This document shows positions 25,317 to 34,573 of a DNA stretch of 64,000 nucleotides, one piece after another. The stretch is taken from assembly GCF_014268495.2 (NCBI RefSeq), contig NZ_CP077087.1, forward strand, positions 2,049,501 through 2,113,500. Direction: 5' to 3'. Position 1 is the first letter of the stretch, and every line of letters starts with the position of its first letter. The notes below the pieces were generated by a model. The model ran no database searches. It worked only from the letters and a program-made list of their open reading frames with translations, and was not told the origin of the DNA. This DNA comes from Pseudomonas monsensis (GTDB lineage: Bacteria; Pseudomonadota; Gammaproteobacteria; Pseudomonadales; Pseudomonadaceae). The position numbers and the translations under genes were made by a program.

Positions 25317-26021
25317 ATGTTGCAAGTCAGTGTTTATCGTTACAACCCTGATCAGGACGCTGCGCCGTTCATGCAGGAATTCCAGGTCGATACCGGTGGT
25401 AAAGACCTGATGGTGCTGGACGTGCTGGCCCTGATCAAAGAGCAGGACGAGGGTTTCTCCTATCGTCGCTCTTGCCGTGAAGGTGTCTGCGGCTCCGACG
25501 GCATGAACATCAACGGCAAAAACGGTCTGGCGTGCATCACGCCGCTGTCCGCTGTCGTAAAAGGCAACAAGCTGATCGTTCGTCCGCTGCCAGGTTTGCC
25601 GGTTATTCGTGACCTGGTCGTCGATATGAGCATCTTCTACAAGCAATACGAGAAGGTGAAGCCTTACCTGCAGAACGACACGCCGGCTCCGGCCATCGAG
25701 CGTCTGCAGTCCCCTGAAGAGCGTGAAAAGCTCGACGGTCTGTACGAGTGCATCCTGTGCGCTTGCTGCTCGACCTCGTGCCCGTCCTTCTGGTGGAACC
25801 CGGACAAGTTCCTGGGTCCAGCTGCGCTGCTGCAAGCCTACCGCTTCCTGGCAGACAGCCGTGACACCAAGACCAACGAGCGTCTGGCTTCGCTCGATGA
25901 CCCGTTCAGCGTTTTCCGCTGCCGGGGCATCATGAACTGCGTCAACGTATGTCCGAAAGGCCTGAACCCGACTAAGGCCATCGGTCACATCCGTAACATG
26001 TTGCTCTCGAGCGGCGTGTGA
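25317..26021 (+). CDS. sdhB: Succinate dehydrogenase iron-sulfur subunit
   Basis: 234 residues. It passes electrons from FAD to quinone through three clusters: the [2Fe-2S] ligands in RRSCREGVCGSDGMNINGK (CREGVCGSD), the [4Fe-4S] in YECILCACCSTSCPS, and the [3Fe-4S] in CRGIMNCVNVCPKGLNP. The ATG at 25317 follows AAGGGTG by 7 bases and gives the usual N-terminus MLQVSVYRYNP; a GTG three codons upstream is possible but has no good ribosome site. It lies 11 bases after sdhA. Confidence 0.97.
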   Translation: MLQVSVYRYNPDQDAAPFMQEFQVDTGGKDLMVLDVLALIKEQDEGFSYRRSCREGVCGSDGMNINGKNGLACITPLSAVVKGNKLIVRPLPGLPVIRDLVVDMSIFYKQYEKVKPYLQNDTPAPAIERLQSPEEREKLDGLYECILCACCSTSCPSFWWNPDKFLGPAALLQAYRFLADSRDTKTNERLASLDDPFSVFRCRGIMNCVNVCPKGLNPTKAIGHIRNMLLSSGV

Positions 26022-26280
26022 TTCAGCTGCTGTAACCGTAGAACCGCTGTACCGAAGAGGCTGTGGCGCGGGCTTCAACCCGCGTCATGGCTATAACCAG
26101 AGCCGTAGTCACAAGCTGCAGCTCTTATTTTGAAGAAATGAGACAAGCAGGGGCATCCGGGCTGGTACCCGGACTATCAGCGTGATCCTAAGTGGCTTGT
26201 TTTGGTCGCTGCATTCGGACTTCTGCAAGTTTGCTCGGTGTCGACGCCGATGGTGTTCCCCTAACCGAGGGTGACCAAGC
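26022..26280. other. sdhB-sucA gap with hairpin
   Basis: 259 bases with no gene. GCGCGGG...CCCGCG (about 26067-26083) can form a short GC-rich hairpin without a T-run, so read-through into sucA is likely. No clear promoter was identified. Confidence 0.5.
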
Positions 26281-29112
26281 ATGCAAGAAAGCGTGATGCA
26301 GCGCATGTGGAACAGCGCCTACCTTTCAGGTGGAAACGCTGCCTATGTGGAAGAGCTTTATGAGCTCTACCTGCACGACCCTAACGCTGTGCCAGAAGAG
26401 TGGCGCACCTACTTTCAGAAGTTGCCTGCCGACGGCAACTCTGCCACTGATGTTTCGCACTCCACAATTCGCGATCATTTCGTGCTGCTGGCAAAGAACC
26501 AGCGCCGCGCCCAACCGGTTTCCGCCGGCAGCGTGAGCAGTGAGCACGAGAAGAAGCAAGTTGAAGTGCTGCGATTGATCCAGGCCTACCGTATGCGTGG
26601 CCACCAGGCAGCCCAGCTTGACCCGCTGGGACTGTGGCAGCGTCCTGCACCTGCAGACCTGTCGATCAATCATTACGGCTTGACCAATGCCGATCTTGAT
26701 ACGACCTTCCGTGCCGGCGACCTGTTCATCGGCAAAGAGGAAGCGAGCCTACGCGAAATTCACGAAGCGTTGCAGCAGACATATTGCCGCACCATCGGCG
26801 CTGAATTTACGCATATCACCGATTCCGAGCAGCGCCAGTGGTTCCAGCAGCGTCTGGAAAGCGTGCGTGGTCGTCCGACGTACTCCGCCGACATCAAGAG
26901 CCACCTGCTTGAGCGCGTGACGGCCGGTGAAGGCCTGGAGAAATACCTGGGTACCAAATACCCGGGCACCAAGCGTTTCGGTCTGGAAGGCGGCGAAAGC
27001 CTGATTCCGATGCTCGACGAACTGATCCAGCGTTCCGGTTCCTACGGCACCAAGGAAGTCGTCATCGGCATGGCTCACCGTGGCCGTCTGAACGTCCTGG
27101 TCAACACCTTCGGCAAGAACCCGCGCGAGCTGTTCGACGAGTTCGAAGGCAAGAAGAAGGTCGAGCTGGGTTCCGGTGACGTTAAATACCACCAGGGCTT
27201 CTCGTCCAACGTGATGACCGCCGGCGGTGAAGTTCACCTGGCCATGGCGTTCAACCCGTCCCACCTGGAAATCGTTTCTCCGGTGGTTGAAGGTTCGGTT
27301 CGTGCCCGTCAGGATCGTCGTAACGACGCTACCGGTGAGAAGGTGCTGCCGATCTCCATCCACGGTGACGCTGCGTTCGCAGGTCAGGGCGTGGTCATGG
27401 AAACCTTCCAGATGTCGCAGACCCGCGGTTTCAAGACCGGCGGTACCGTGCACATCGTGATCAACAACCAGGTCGGTTTCACCATCAGCAACCCGCTGGA
27501 CTCGCGTTCCACCGAGTACGCCACCGACGTTGCGAAGATGATCCAGGCGCCGATTCTCCATGTGAATGGCGATGATCCGGAAGCCGTGTTGTTCGTGACC
27601 CAGCTGGCCATCGACTACCGCATGCAGTTCAAGCGTGACGTGGTGATCGACCTGGTCTGCTACCGTCGTCGCGGCCACAACGAGGCCGACGAGCCAAGCG
27701 GCACCCAGCCGCTGATGTACCAGCAGATCACCAAGCAGCGCACCACCCGTGAGCTGTACGCTGATCGCCTGACCCAGGCCGGTGTACTGGACGCTGATCG
27801 CGTTCAGGCCAAGGTCGACGAGTACCGCAACGCGCTGGACAACGGTCTGCACGTGGTGAAGTCACTGGTCAAAGAGCCGAACAAAGAGCTGTTCGTGGAC
27901 TGGCGTCCGTATCTGGGCCATGCCTGGACTGCGCGTCACGACACGCGCTTCGATCTGAAGACCCTGCAAGAACTGTCCGCCAAGCTGCTGGAGATTCCTG
28001 AAGGCTTCGTGGTTCAGCGTCAGGTCGCGAAGATCTACGAAGACCGTCAGAAGATGCAAGCCGGCGGCCTGCCGATCAACTGGGGTTACGCCGAAACCAT
28101 GGCGTACGCGACCCTGGCGTTCGAAGGTCACCCGATTCGCATGACCGGTCAGGACATCGGCCGCGGTACGTTCTCGCACCGTCACGCTGTGTTGCACAAC
28201 CAGAAAGACGCGGGCACCTACATTCCGCTGCAGAACCTGTACGACGGTCAGCCACGTTTTGACCTGTACGACTCGTTCCTGTCGGAAGAAGCGGTACTGG
28301 CATTCGAATACGGTTACTCGACCACCACGCCGAACGCGCTGGTGATCTGGGAAGCCCAGTTCGGCGACTTCGCCAACGGTGCACAGGTTGTCATCGACCA
28401 GTTCATCACCAGCGGCGAGCACAAGTGGGGCCGTCTCTGCGGTCTGACCATGCTGTTGCCACACGGTTACGAAGGTCAGGGTCCTGAGCACAGCTCGGCA
28501 CGTCTTGAGCGTTACCTGCAGCTGTGCGCCGAGCACAACATTCAGGTGTGCATGCCGACTACCCCGGCGCAGATCTACCACTTGCTGCGTCGTCAGGTGA
28601 TTCGCCCGCTGCGCAAACCATTGGTTGTTCTGACACCTAAGTCGCTGCTGCGCCACAAACTGGCCATCTCGACCCTGGAAGATCTGGCTGAAGGTTCGTT
28701 CCAGACCGTTATCCCGGAAATCGATGCCCTGGATCCGAAAAAGGTCGAGCGCGTTGTTCTGTGTAGCGGCAAGGTCTACTACGACCTGCTGGAAAAACGC
28801 CGTGCCGAAGGCCGTGAAGATATCGCCATCGTGCGTATCGAGCAGCTGTATCCATTCCCTGAGGACGACTTGAAAGAAGTCCTGGCGCCGTACACCAACG
28901 TCAAAAATGCCGTTTGGTGTCAGGAAGAGCCGATGAACCAGGGTGCCTGGTACTGCAGCCAGCATCACTTGCGCCGTAGCATCAGCAACCTCGACAAGTC
29001 TCTCGTACTTGAGTACGCGGGCCGTGAGGCTTCTGCTGCCCCAGCCTGTGGTTACGCTTCGATGCACGCCGAGCAGCAGGAAAAACTGCTGCAAGACGCG
29101 TTTACCGTTTAA
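26281..29112 (+). CDS. sucA: 2-oxoglutarate dehydrogenase E1 component
   Basis: 943 residues. The thiamine-diphosphate E1 decarboxylates 2-oxoglutarate and transfers the succinyl group to the lipoyl arm of SucB. Seen: the N-terminal E2-binding helix (YVEELYELYLHDPNAVPEEW, core LYELYLHDP), IGMAHRGRLNVLVN, the cofactor motif GDAAFAGQGVVMET with NNQVGFT, and the pyrimidine domain EFGFSTT-like FEYGYSTTTPNALVIWEAQFGDF (core WEAQFGDFANGAQ). GAGGGTG precedes the ATG. It lies 42 bases before sucB and shows strong preferred-codon bias. Confidence 0.98.
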   Translation: MQESVMQRMWNSAYLSGGNAAYVEELYELYLHDPNAVPEEWRTYFQKLPADGNSATDVSHSTIRDHFVLLAKNQRRAQPVSAGSVSSEHEKKQVEVLRLIQAYRMRGHQAAQLDPLGLWQRPAPADLSINHYGLTNADLDTTFRAGDLFIGKEEASLREIHEALQQTYCRTIGAEFTHITDSEQRQWFQQRLESVRGRPTYSADIKSHLLERVTAGEGLEKYLGTKYPGTKRFGLEGGESLIPMLDELIQRSGSYGTKEVVIGMAHRGRLNVLVNTFGKNPRELFDEFEGKKKVELGSGDVKYHQGFSSNVMTAGGEVHLAMAFNPSHLEIVSPVVEGSVRARQDRRNDATGEKVLPISIHGDAAFAGQGVVMETFQMSQTRGFKTGGTVHIVINNQVGFTISNPLDSRSTEYATDVAKMIQAPILHVNGDDPEAVLFVTQLAIDYRMQFKRDVVIDLVCYRRRGHNEADEPSGTQPLMYQQITKQRTTRELYADRLTQAGVLDADRVQAKVDEYRNALDNGLHVVKSLVKEPNKELFVDWRPYLGHAWTARHDTRFDLKTLQELSAKLLEIPEGFVVQRQVAKIYEDRQKMQAGGLPINWGYAETMAYATLAFEGHPIRMTGQDIGRGTFSHRHAVLHNQKDAGTYIPLQNLYDGQPRFDLYDSFLSEEAVLAFEYGYSTTTPNALVIWEAQFGDFANGAQVVIDQFITSGEHKWGRLCGLTMLLPHGYEGQGPEHSSARLERYLQLCAEHNIQVCMPTTPAQIYHLLRRQVIRPLRKPLVVLTPKSLLRHKLAISTLEDLAEGSFQTVIPEIDALDPKKVERVVLCSGKVYYDLLEKRRAEGREDIAIVRIEQLYPFPEDDLKEVLAPYTNVKNAVWCQEEPMNQGAWYCSQHHLRRSISNLDKSLVLEYAGREASAAPACGYASMHAEQQEKLLQDAFTV

Positions 29113-29154
29113 CGCCTTCGCGCACCTGAAACCGAATTTAAGGAACTACAGATA

Positions 29155-30375
29155 ATGGCTATCGAGATCAAAGCCCCCACTTTCCCGGAATCGGTTGCCG
29201 ATGGCACCGTTGCCACCTGGCACAAGCAACCGGGCGACGCCGTCAAGCGCGACGAACTGATCGTCGACATCGAAACTGACAAAGTCGTACTGGAAGTTCT
29301 GGCTACTGCTGATGGCGTGCTGGGCGCAATCGTCAAGGGCGAGGGCGAAACCGTCCTGTCCGACGAAGTACTGGGCTCCATCGTTGAAGGCGGCGCTGCT
29401 GCCGCTGCTCCAGCTGCTCCAGCTGCTGCTCCGGCCGCCGCTGCCCCGGCCGCTGCTGAAGGCGAAGACGATCCTGTTGCTGCTCCTGCCGCGCGCAAGC
29501 TGGCTGAAGAAAACGGCATCAACATCGCTTCCGTTGCCGGCACCGGCAAAGGCGGGCGTGTGACCAAGGAAGACGTGGTGGCTGCTGTTGCCGCCAAGAA
29601 AGCCGCTCCGGCTGCCGCGCCTGCCAAGGCTGCTGCTCCAGCTGCCGCTGCTCCTGTGTTCGCCGCTGGCGACCGCATCGAGAAGCGCGTGCCGATGACC
29701 CGCGTGCGTGCCACCGTGGCCAAGCGTCTGGTTGAAGCTCAGTCGAACATGGCGATGCTGACCACCTTCAACGAAGTCGACATGACCGAAGTCATGGCTC
29801 TGCGTTCGAAGTACAAGGATCTGTTCGAGAAGTCCCACAACGGCGTACGCCTGGGCTTCATGTCGTTCTTCGTCAAGGCCGCCACCGAAGCGCTGAAGCG
29901 CTTCCCGGCTGTCAACGCGTCGATCGACGGCGGCGACATCGTTTACCACGGCTACGCCGACATCGGTGTTGCTGTTTCCAGCGACCGTGGTCTGGTGGTA
30001 CCGGTTCTGCGTAACGCCGAGCTGATGAGCCTGGCTGAAATCGAAGGCGGCATCGCAACATTCGGCAAAAAAGCCCGCGACGGCAAACTGTCGATGGACG
30101 AGATGACCGGTGGTACCTTCACCATCACCAACGGTGGTACCTTCGGTTCGATGATGTCGACCCCGATCGTCAACCCGCCGCAGGCAGCGATTCTGGGCAT
30201 GCACAACATCATCCAGCGTCCGATGGCCATCAACGGTCAGGTCGTGATCCGTCCGATGATGTACCTGGCACTGTCCTACGATCACCGTCTGATCGATGGC
30301 AAAGAAGCTGTGACCTTCCTGGTGACCATCAAGAACCTGCTGGAAGATCCGGCTCGTCTGTTGCTGGATATCTAA
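29155..30375 (+). CDS. sucB: 2-oxoglutarate dehydrogenase E2 (dihydrolipoyl succinyltransferase)
   Basis: 406 residues. The N-terminal lipoyl domain has its lipoylated K43 in DIETDKVVLEV; an Ala/Pro-rich linker follows (about 80-105), then the E3/E1-binding domain (ARKLAEENGINIASVAGTG, about 115-150), another Ala-rich linker and the catalytic domain (180-406), which ends with the SYDHRLIDGKEAV active site. It forms the 24-meric core that moves succinyl groups to CoA. AAGGA lies 9 bases before the start. Confidence 0.98.
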   Translation: MAIEIKAPTFPESVADGTVATWHKQPGDAVKRDELIVDIETDKVVLEVLATADGVLGAIVKGEGETVLSDEVLGSIVEGGAAAAAPAAPAAAPAAAAPAAAEGEDDPVAAPAARKLAEENGINIASVAGTGKGGRVTKEDVVAAVAAKKAAPAAAPAKAAAPAAAAPVFAAGDRIEKRVPMTRVRATVAKRLVEAQSNMAMLTTFNEVDMTEVMALRSKYKDLFEKSHNGVRLGFMSFFVKAATEALKRFPAVNASIDGGDIVYHGYADIGVAVSSDRGLVVPVLRNAELMSLAEIEGGIATFGKKARDGKLSMDEMTGGTFTITNGGTFGSMMSTPIVNPPQAAILGMHNIIQRPMAINGQVVIRPMMYLALSYDHRLIDGKEAVTFLVTIKNLLEDPARLLLDI

Positions 30376-30378
30376 AAA

Positions 30379-30462
30379 GCAGCTGCAAGCGTCAAGCTAC
30401 AAGCCTCAAGCTCAATACGAGCGGATTGGCTTGTAGCTTTTGGCTTGCGGCTTGTAGCTTTA
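30379..30462. repeat. Inverted AAGCTACAAGCC repeat between sucB and lpdG
   Basis: AAGCTACAAGCC (30394-30405) and GGCTTGTAGCTT (30428-30439) are perfect inverted 12-mers, with further degenerate AGCTGCAAGC / GGCTTGTAGC units on both sides. This is a different repeat class from the REPs. Confidence 0.75.
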
Positions 30463-30483
30463 TTGCTAAAGAGGATTTTTTGA

Positions 30484-31920
30484 ATGTCGCAGAAATTTGA
30501 CGTAGTAGTGATCGGTGCCGGCCCTGGCGGTTACGTAGCTGCCATCAAGGCCGCGCAGCTGGGTCTGACCACTGCCTGCATCGAGAAGTACACCGACGCC
30601 GAAGGCAAGCAAGCCCTGGGCGGTACCTGCCTGAACGTGGGCTGCATTCCTTCCAAGGCGCTGCTGGACAGCTCCTGGAAATACAAGGAAGCAAAAGAAA
30701 GCTTCAACGTTCACGGTATCTCGACCGGCGAAGTCAAAATGGACGTCGCTGCGATGGTTGGCCGCAAGGCTGGCATCGTCAAGAACCTGACCGGCGGCGT
30801 TGCCACCCTGTTCAAGGCCAACGGCGTTACTTCGATTCAGGGCCACGGCAAACTGCTGGCCGGCAAGAAAGTCGAAGTCACCAAGCCAGACGGTTCGGTT
30901 GAAGTCATCGAAGCTGAAAACGTCATCCTGGCACCAGGCTCGCGTCCGATCGACATTCCACCGGCTCCGGTCGACCAGAAAGTCATCGTTGATTCGACTG
31001 GCGCTCTGGAATTCCAATCCGTACCGAAGCGTCTGGGCGTGATCGGCGCTGGCGTGATCGGTCTGGAACTGGGTTCGGTCTGGTCGCGTCTGGGTGCAGA
31101 AGTGACTGTCCTGGAAGCCCTGGACACCTTCCTGATGGCAGCGGACACCGCTGTTTCCAAGGAAGCGCTGAAAACCCTGACCAAACAGGGTCTGGACATC
31201 AAACTGGGCGCTCGCGTAACCGGTTCCAAAGTGAACGGCGACGAAGTCGTGGTGAACTACACCGATGCCAACGGCGAACAGACCATCACGTTTGACAAGC
31301 TGATCGTAGCCGTTGGTCGCCGTCCGGTGACCACTGATCTGCTGGCAGCCGACAGCGGTGTGACCCTGGACGAGCGCGGTTTCGTGCACGTTGACGATCA
31401 CTGCGCTACCACCGTACCGGGCGTTTTCGCCATCGGTGACGTGGTTCGCGGCATGATGCTGGCGCACAAGGCATCCGAAGAAGGCATCATGGTTGTCGAG
31501 CGCATCAAGGGCCACAAAGCCCAGATGAACTATGACCTGATCCCTTCGGTTATTTATACTCACCCGGAAATCGCGTGGGTTGGCAAAACCGAGCAGGCCT
31601 TGAAAGCTGAAGGCGTTGAAGTTAACGTCGGCACCTTCCCGTTCGCCGCTTCCGGCCGTGCCATGGCCGCCAACGATACCGGTGGTTTCGTCAAGGTCAT
31701 CGCTGATGCCAAGACTGACCGCGTATTGGGCGTGCACGTGATTGGTCCGAGCGCTGCAGAACTGGTTCAGCAGGGCGCGATCGGTATGGAATTCGGCACC
31801 AGCGCTGAAGACCTGGGCATGATGGTTTTCTCCCATCCGACCCTGTCTGAAGCCTTGCACGAAGCTGCTCTGGCTGTGAATGGCGGCGCCATCCACATTG
31901 CCAACCGCAAGAAGCGTTAA
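30484..31920 (+). CDS. lpdG: Dihydrolipoyl dehydrogenase (E3)
   Basis: 478 residues. This flavoprotein reoxidises the dihydrolipoyl arm of SucB with NAD+. Seen: the FAD fold VVIGAGPGGYVAAIKAAQLG (core GAGPGGYVAA), the redox disulfide GGTCLNVGCIPSKALL, the NAD fold GVIGAGVIGLELGSVW and, near the C-terminus, the His-Glu dyad segment HPTLSEALHEAAL. The location after sucB marks it as the LPD-Glc type that also serves other complexes in Pseudomonas (known for P. putida). AGAGGA precedes the ATG. Confidence 0.97.
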   Translation: MSQKFDVVVIGAGPGGYVAAIKAAQLGLTTACIEKYTDAEGKQALGGTCLNVGCIPSKALLDSSWKYKEAKESFNVHGISTGEVKMDVAAMVGRKAGIVKNLTGGVATLFKANGVTSIQGHGKLLAGKKVEVTKPDGSVEVIEAENVILAPGSRPIDIPPAPVDQKVIVDSTGALEFQSVPKRLGVIGAGVIGLELGSVWSRLGAEVTVLEALDTFLMAADTAVSKEALKTLTKQGLDIKLGARVTGSKVNGDEVVVNYTDANGEQTITFDKLIVAVGRRPVTTDLLAADSGVTLDERGFVHVDDHCATTVPGVFAIGDVVRGMMLAHKASEEGIMVVERIKGHKAQMNYDLIPSVIYTHPEIAWVGKTEQALKAEGVEVNVGTFPFAASGRAMAANDTGGFVKVIADAKTDRVLGVHVIGPSAAELVQQGAIGMEFGTSAEDLGMMVFSHPTLSEALHEAALAVNGGAIHIANRKKR

Positions 31921-32122
31921 GACACACAATAAGAAACCACGGCGGTAACGGCCCGTCGTGAGCCTTGCGAGCAAGTCTCACCGCGGAATGTCCGCTGGAC
32001 GCAGTCTTGCGTAGCTGCACCGGGTACCCGGAAAAGCTACGCAAGCAGCAGTCACAGGTGGCGCGGCACTCATCAAGAGCGCAGCGCCGAATGCGCAGTA
32101 CCTAACGAAGACGGTAAAAAGC
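31921..32122. other. Structured gap before sucC
   Basis: 202 bases with no gene. CTTGCGTAGCT (32006-32016) and AGCTACGCAAG (32035-32045) form a perfect 11-bp stem whose loop holds a second palindrome CCGGGTACCCGG (32020-32031). GCGAGCAAG and other short inverted runs surround it. No T-run follows, so it is not a standard terminator; it may be a stability or control element. Confidence 0.6.
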
Positions 32123-33289
32123 ATGAATCTTCACGAGTATCAGGGTAAGCAGCTGTTCGCTGAATACGGCCTGCCAGTATCCACTGGTTACGCAGTAGAC
32201 ACCCCGGAAGCAGCAGCAGAAGCTTGCGACAAAATCGGCGGCAACGAGTGGGTTGTCAAAGCCCAGGTTCACGCCGGTGGTCGCGGTAAAGCGGGCGGCG
32301 TCAAGCTGGTTCGCAGCAAAGAAGACGCCAAAGCCTTCGCACAGCAGTGGCTGGGCAAGCGTCTGGTGACTTACCAGACTGACGCCAATGGTCAGCCTGT
32401 CACCAAGATCCTGGTTGAATCGTGCACTGATATCGCTAAAGAGCTGTACCTGGGCGCTGTCGTTGACCGTTCGAGCCGTCGCATCGTGTTCATGGCTTCC
32501 ACCGAAGGTGGCGTGGACATCGAGAAAATCGCTCACGACACTCCAGAAAAAATTCTGAAAGCCACTATCGATCCACTGGTTGGCGCTCAGCCATTCCAGG
32601 GTCGCGAGCTGGCATTCCAGCTGGGTCTGGAAGGCAAGCAGGTTGCTCAGTTCGCCAAGATCTTCGTAGGTCTGGCCAAGCTGTTCAAGGATCACGACCT
32701 GGCGCTGCTGGAAGTGAACCCGCTGGTGATCAAGGCTGACGGCGATCTGCACTGCCTGGACGCCAAGATCAACATCGACGCCAACGCCATGTACCGTCAG
32801 CCTAAGCTGAAGACTTTCCACGATCCGTCGCAAGACGATCCGCGCGAAGCGCACGCTGCCAAGTTCGAACTGAACTACGTAGCCCTGGAAGGCAACATCG
32901 GCTGCATGGTCAACGGTGCCGGTCTGGCCATGGGTACCATGGACATCGTCAACCTGCACGGCGGCAAGCCAGCCAACTTCCTCGACGTAGGTGGTGGTGC
33001 TACCAAGGAACGCGTTACTGAAGCGTTCAAGATCATTCTGTCCGACACCAACGTCGCTGCAGTACTGGTCAACATCTTCGGCGGCATCGTTCGCTGCGAC
33101 ATGATTGCCGAAGGCATCATCGGCGCCGTGAAAGAAGTCGGCGTGAAAATCCCGGTTGTTGTTCGCCTTGAAGGCAACAACGCTGAGCTGGGCGCTAAAG
33201 TACTGGCAGAAAGCGGTTTGAACATCATCGCTGCTACCAGCCTGACCGACGCTGCTCAACAAGTTGTCAAAGCTGCGGAGGGCAAATAA
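32123..33289 (+). CDS. sucC: Succinyl-CoA synthetase beta subunit
   Basis: 388 residues, standard. ATP-grasp N-terminal part (MNLHEYQGKQLFAEYGLP; VHAGGRGKAGGVKL binds nucleotide) and a C-terminal CoA-ligase domain (NIFGGIVRCDMIAEGII). With SucD it converts succinyl-CoA to succinate while making ATP. The stop and the sucD start share one base (TAATG), so the subunits are translationally coupled. It follows a structured 202-base gap after lpdG. Confidence 0.98.
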   Translation: MNLHEYQGKQLFAEYGLPVSTGYAVDTPEAAAEACDKIGGNEWVVKAQVHAGGRGKAGGVKLVRSKEDAKAFAQQWLGKRLVTYQTDANGQPVTKILVESCTDIAKELYLGAVVDRSSRRIVFMASTEGGVDIEKIAHDTPEKILKATIDPLVGAQPFQGRELAFQLGLEGKQVAQFAKIFVGLAKLFKDHDLALLEVNPLVIKADGDLHCLDAKINIDANAMYRQPKLKTFHDPSQDDPREAHAAKFELNYVALEGNIGCMVNGAGLAMGTMDIVNLHGGKPANFLDVGGGATKERVTEAFKIILSDTNVAAVLVNIFGGIVRCDMIAEGIIGAVKEVGVKIPVVVRLEGNNAELGAKVLAESGLNIIAATSLTDAAQQVVKAAEGK

Positions 33290-34170
33290 TGAGCGTCCTG
33301 ATCAATAAAGACACCAAAGTTATCTGCCAGGGTATTACCGGTTCGCAAGGTAGTTTCCACACCCAGCAAGCCATCGAATACGGCACCAAGATGGTTGGCG
33401 GCGTAACTCCGGGCAAAGGCGGCACCGAGCACCTGGGTCTGCCAGTGTTCAACACCGTTAAAGACGCAGTCGCGGCCACTGGCGCTACCGCCAGCGTGAT
33501 CTACGTTCCGGCTCCTTTCTGCAAGGACTCGATCCTGGAAGCGGCATTCGGCGGCATCAAGCTGATCGTCTGCATCACCGAAGGCATTCCTACCCTGGAC
33601 ATGCTGGACGCTAAAGTTAAGTGCGACGAGCTGGGCGTAGTCCTGATCGGCCCTAACTGCCCAGGCGTGATCACCCCAGGCGAATGCAAGATCGGCATCA
33701 TGCCAGGTCACATTCACTTGCCAGGCAAGGTCGGTATCGTTTCGCGTTCCGGCACCCTGACCTACGAAGCTGTCAAGCAAACTACTGACGCCGGTTTCGG
33801 TCAGTCGACTTGCGTTGGCATCGGTGGTGACCCGATCCCGGGTTCGAACTTCATCGACATCCTGAAGCTGTTCCAGGAAGACCCGAAGACCGAAGCGATC
33901 GTGATGATCGGTGAGATCGGCGGTTCGGCTGAAGAAGAAGCGGCTGCCTACATCAAGGCACACGTGACCAAGCCGGTTGTTTCCTACATCGCTGGTGTGA
34001 CTGCTCCTCCGGGCAAGCGCATGGGCCATGCTGGCGCAATCATCTCTGGCGGCAAAGGCACTGCAGACGAGAAGTTCGCTGCACTGCAAGACGCCGGTGT
34101 AAAAACCGTGCGTTCGCTGGCAGACATCGGCAAGGCCCTGGCCGAGCTGACCGGTTGGGCTGTCAAGTAA
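33289..34170 (+). CDS. sucD: Succinyl-CoA synthetase alpha subunit
   Basis: 293 residues. The N-terminal CoA-binding Rossmann domain (VICQGITGSQGSFHTQQAIEYG, core GITGSQGSFHT) precedes the phospho-histidine region GHAGAIISGGKGTADEK near residue 246. It forms the active tetramer with SucC. A strong hairpin at 34201-34232 ends the cycle operon. Confidence 0.98.
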   Translation: MSVLINKDTKVICQGITGSQGSFHTQQAIEYGTKMVGGVTPGKGGTEHLGLPVFNTVKDAVAATGATASVIYVPAPFCKDSILEAAFGGIKLIVCITEGIPTLDMLDAKVKCDELGVVLIGPNCPGVITPGECKIGIMPGHIHLPGKVGIVSRSGTLTYEAVKQTTDAGFGQSTCVGIGGDPIPGSNFIDILKLFQEDPKTEAIVMIGEIGGSAEEEAAAYIKAHVTKPVVSYIAGVTAPPGKRMGHAGAIISGGKGTADEKFAALQDAGVKTVRSLADIGKALAELTGWAVK

Positions 34171-34200
34171 GCCTCGCGCTTAGCTGACGCTTCACCAGGC

Positions 34201-34232
34201 AAAGGCCACCTTCGGGTGGCCTTTGTCGTTTC
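34201..34232 (+). terminator. Intrinsic terminator after sucD
   Basis: AAAGGCCACC-TTCG-GGTGGCCTTT, a perfect 10-bp stem with a stable tetraloop, followed by TGTCGTTT. Confidence 0.88.
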
Positions 34233-34260
34233 TGGCACCTGCGTCATCAGTGATATCGCC

Positions 34261-34324
34261 TTCGCGAGCAAGCTCGCTCCCACATTTGTACGCATTCCCA
34301 AGTGGGAGCGAGCTTGTTCGCGAA
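34261..34324. repeat. REP pair
   Basis: TTCGCGAGCAAGCTCGCTCC and the inverted GGGAGCGAGCTTGTTCGCGAA with a short spacer of about 17 bases (one base differs in the second arm), between sucD and brnQ. Confidence 0.85.
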
Positions 34325-34573
34325 AGCGATTTATAGACATCTACCCAATTACATGCAAAAACGCGACACGGAAACGTCGCGTATCGGATAGTTCGCCCTC
34401 AAACAGTGCGTTTGTCAGACAAATTCGTTAGGCTAGCAGCCATTTTTGCGTCTGCCGCCCACAAGGCATGCAACGCGCTAAACGGGTCAGTCTTATACGG
34501 ACTGACAGCATTTCCCTAACCCCACAGGGAAATCCCCCTCTAAATTCCGATTCAGTAGTGTGGTATTTCCTTA
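34325..34573. other. brnQ upstream region with two hairpins
   Basis: 249 bases. Two perfect inverted repeats lie in series shortly before brnQ: GTCAGTC-TTATACG-GACTGAC (34486-34506) and ATTTCCCT-AACCCCAC-AGGGAAAT (34510-34533). brnQ itself has no clear ribosome site. The first could be an operator, or the pair could be a transcribed leader. Confidence 0.5.

Noticed and set aside
26059..26092. Hairpin in the sdhB-sucA gap as a terminator
   Set aside because: Short GC-rich stem without a T-run; sucA has no obvious promoter of its own, so read-through seems more likely.
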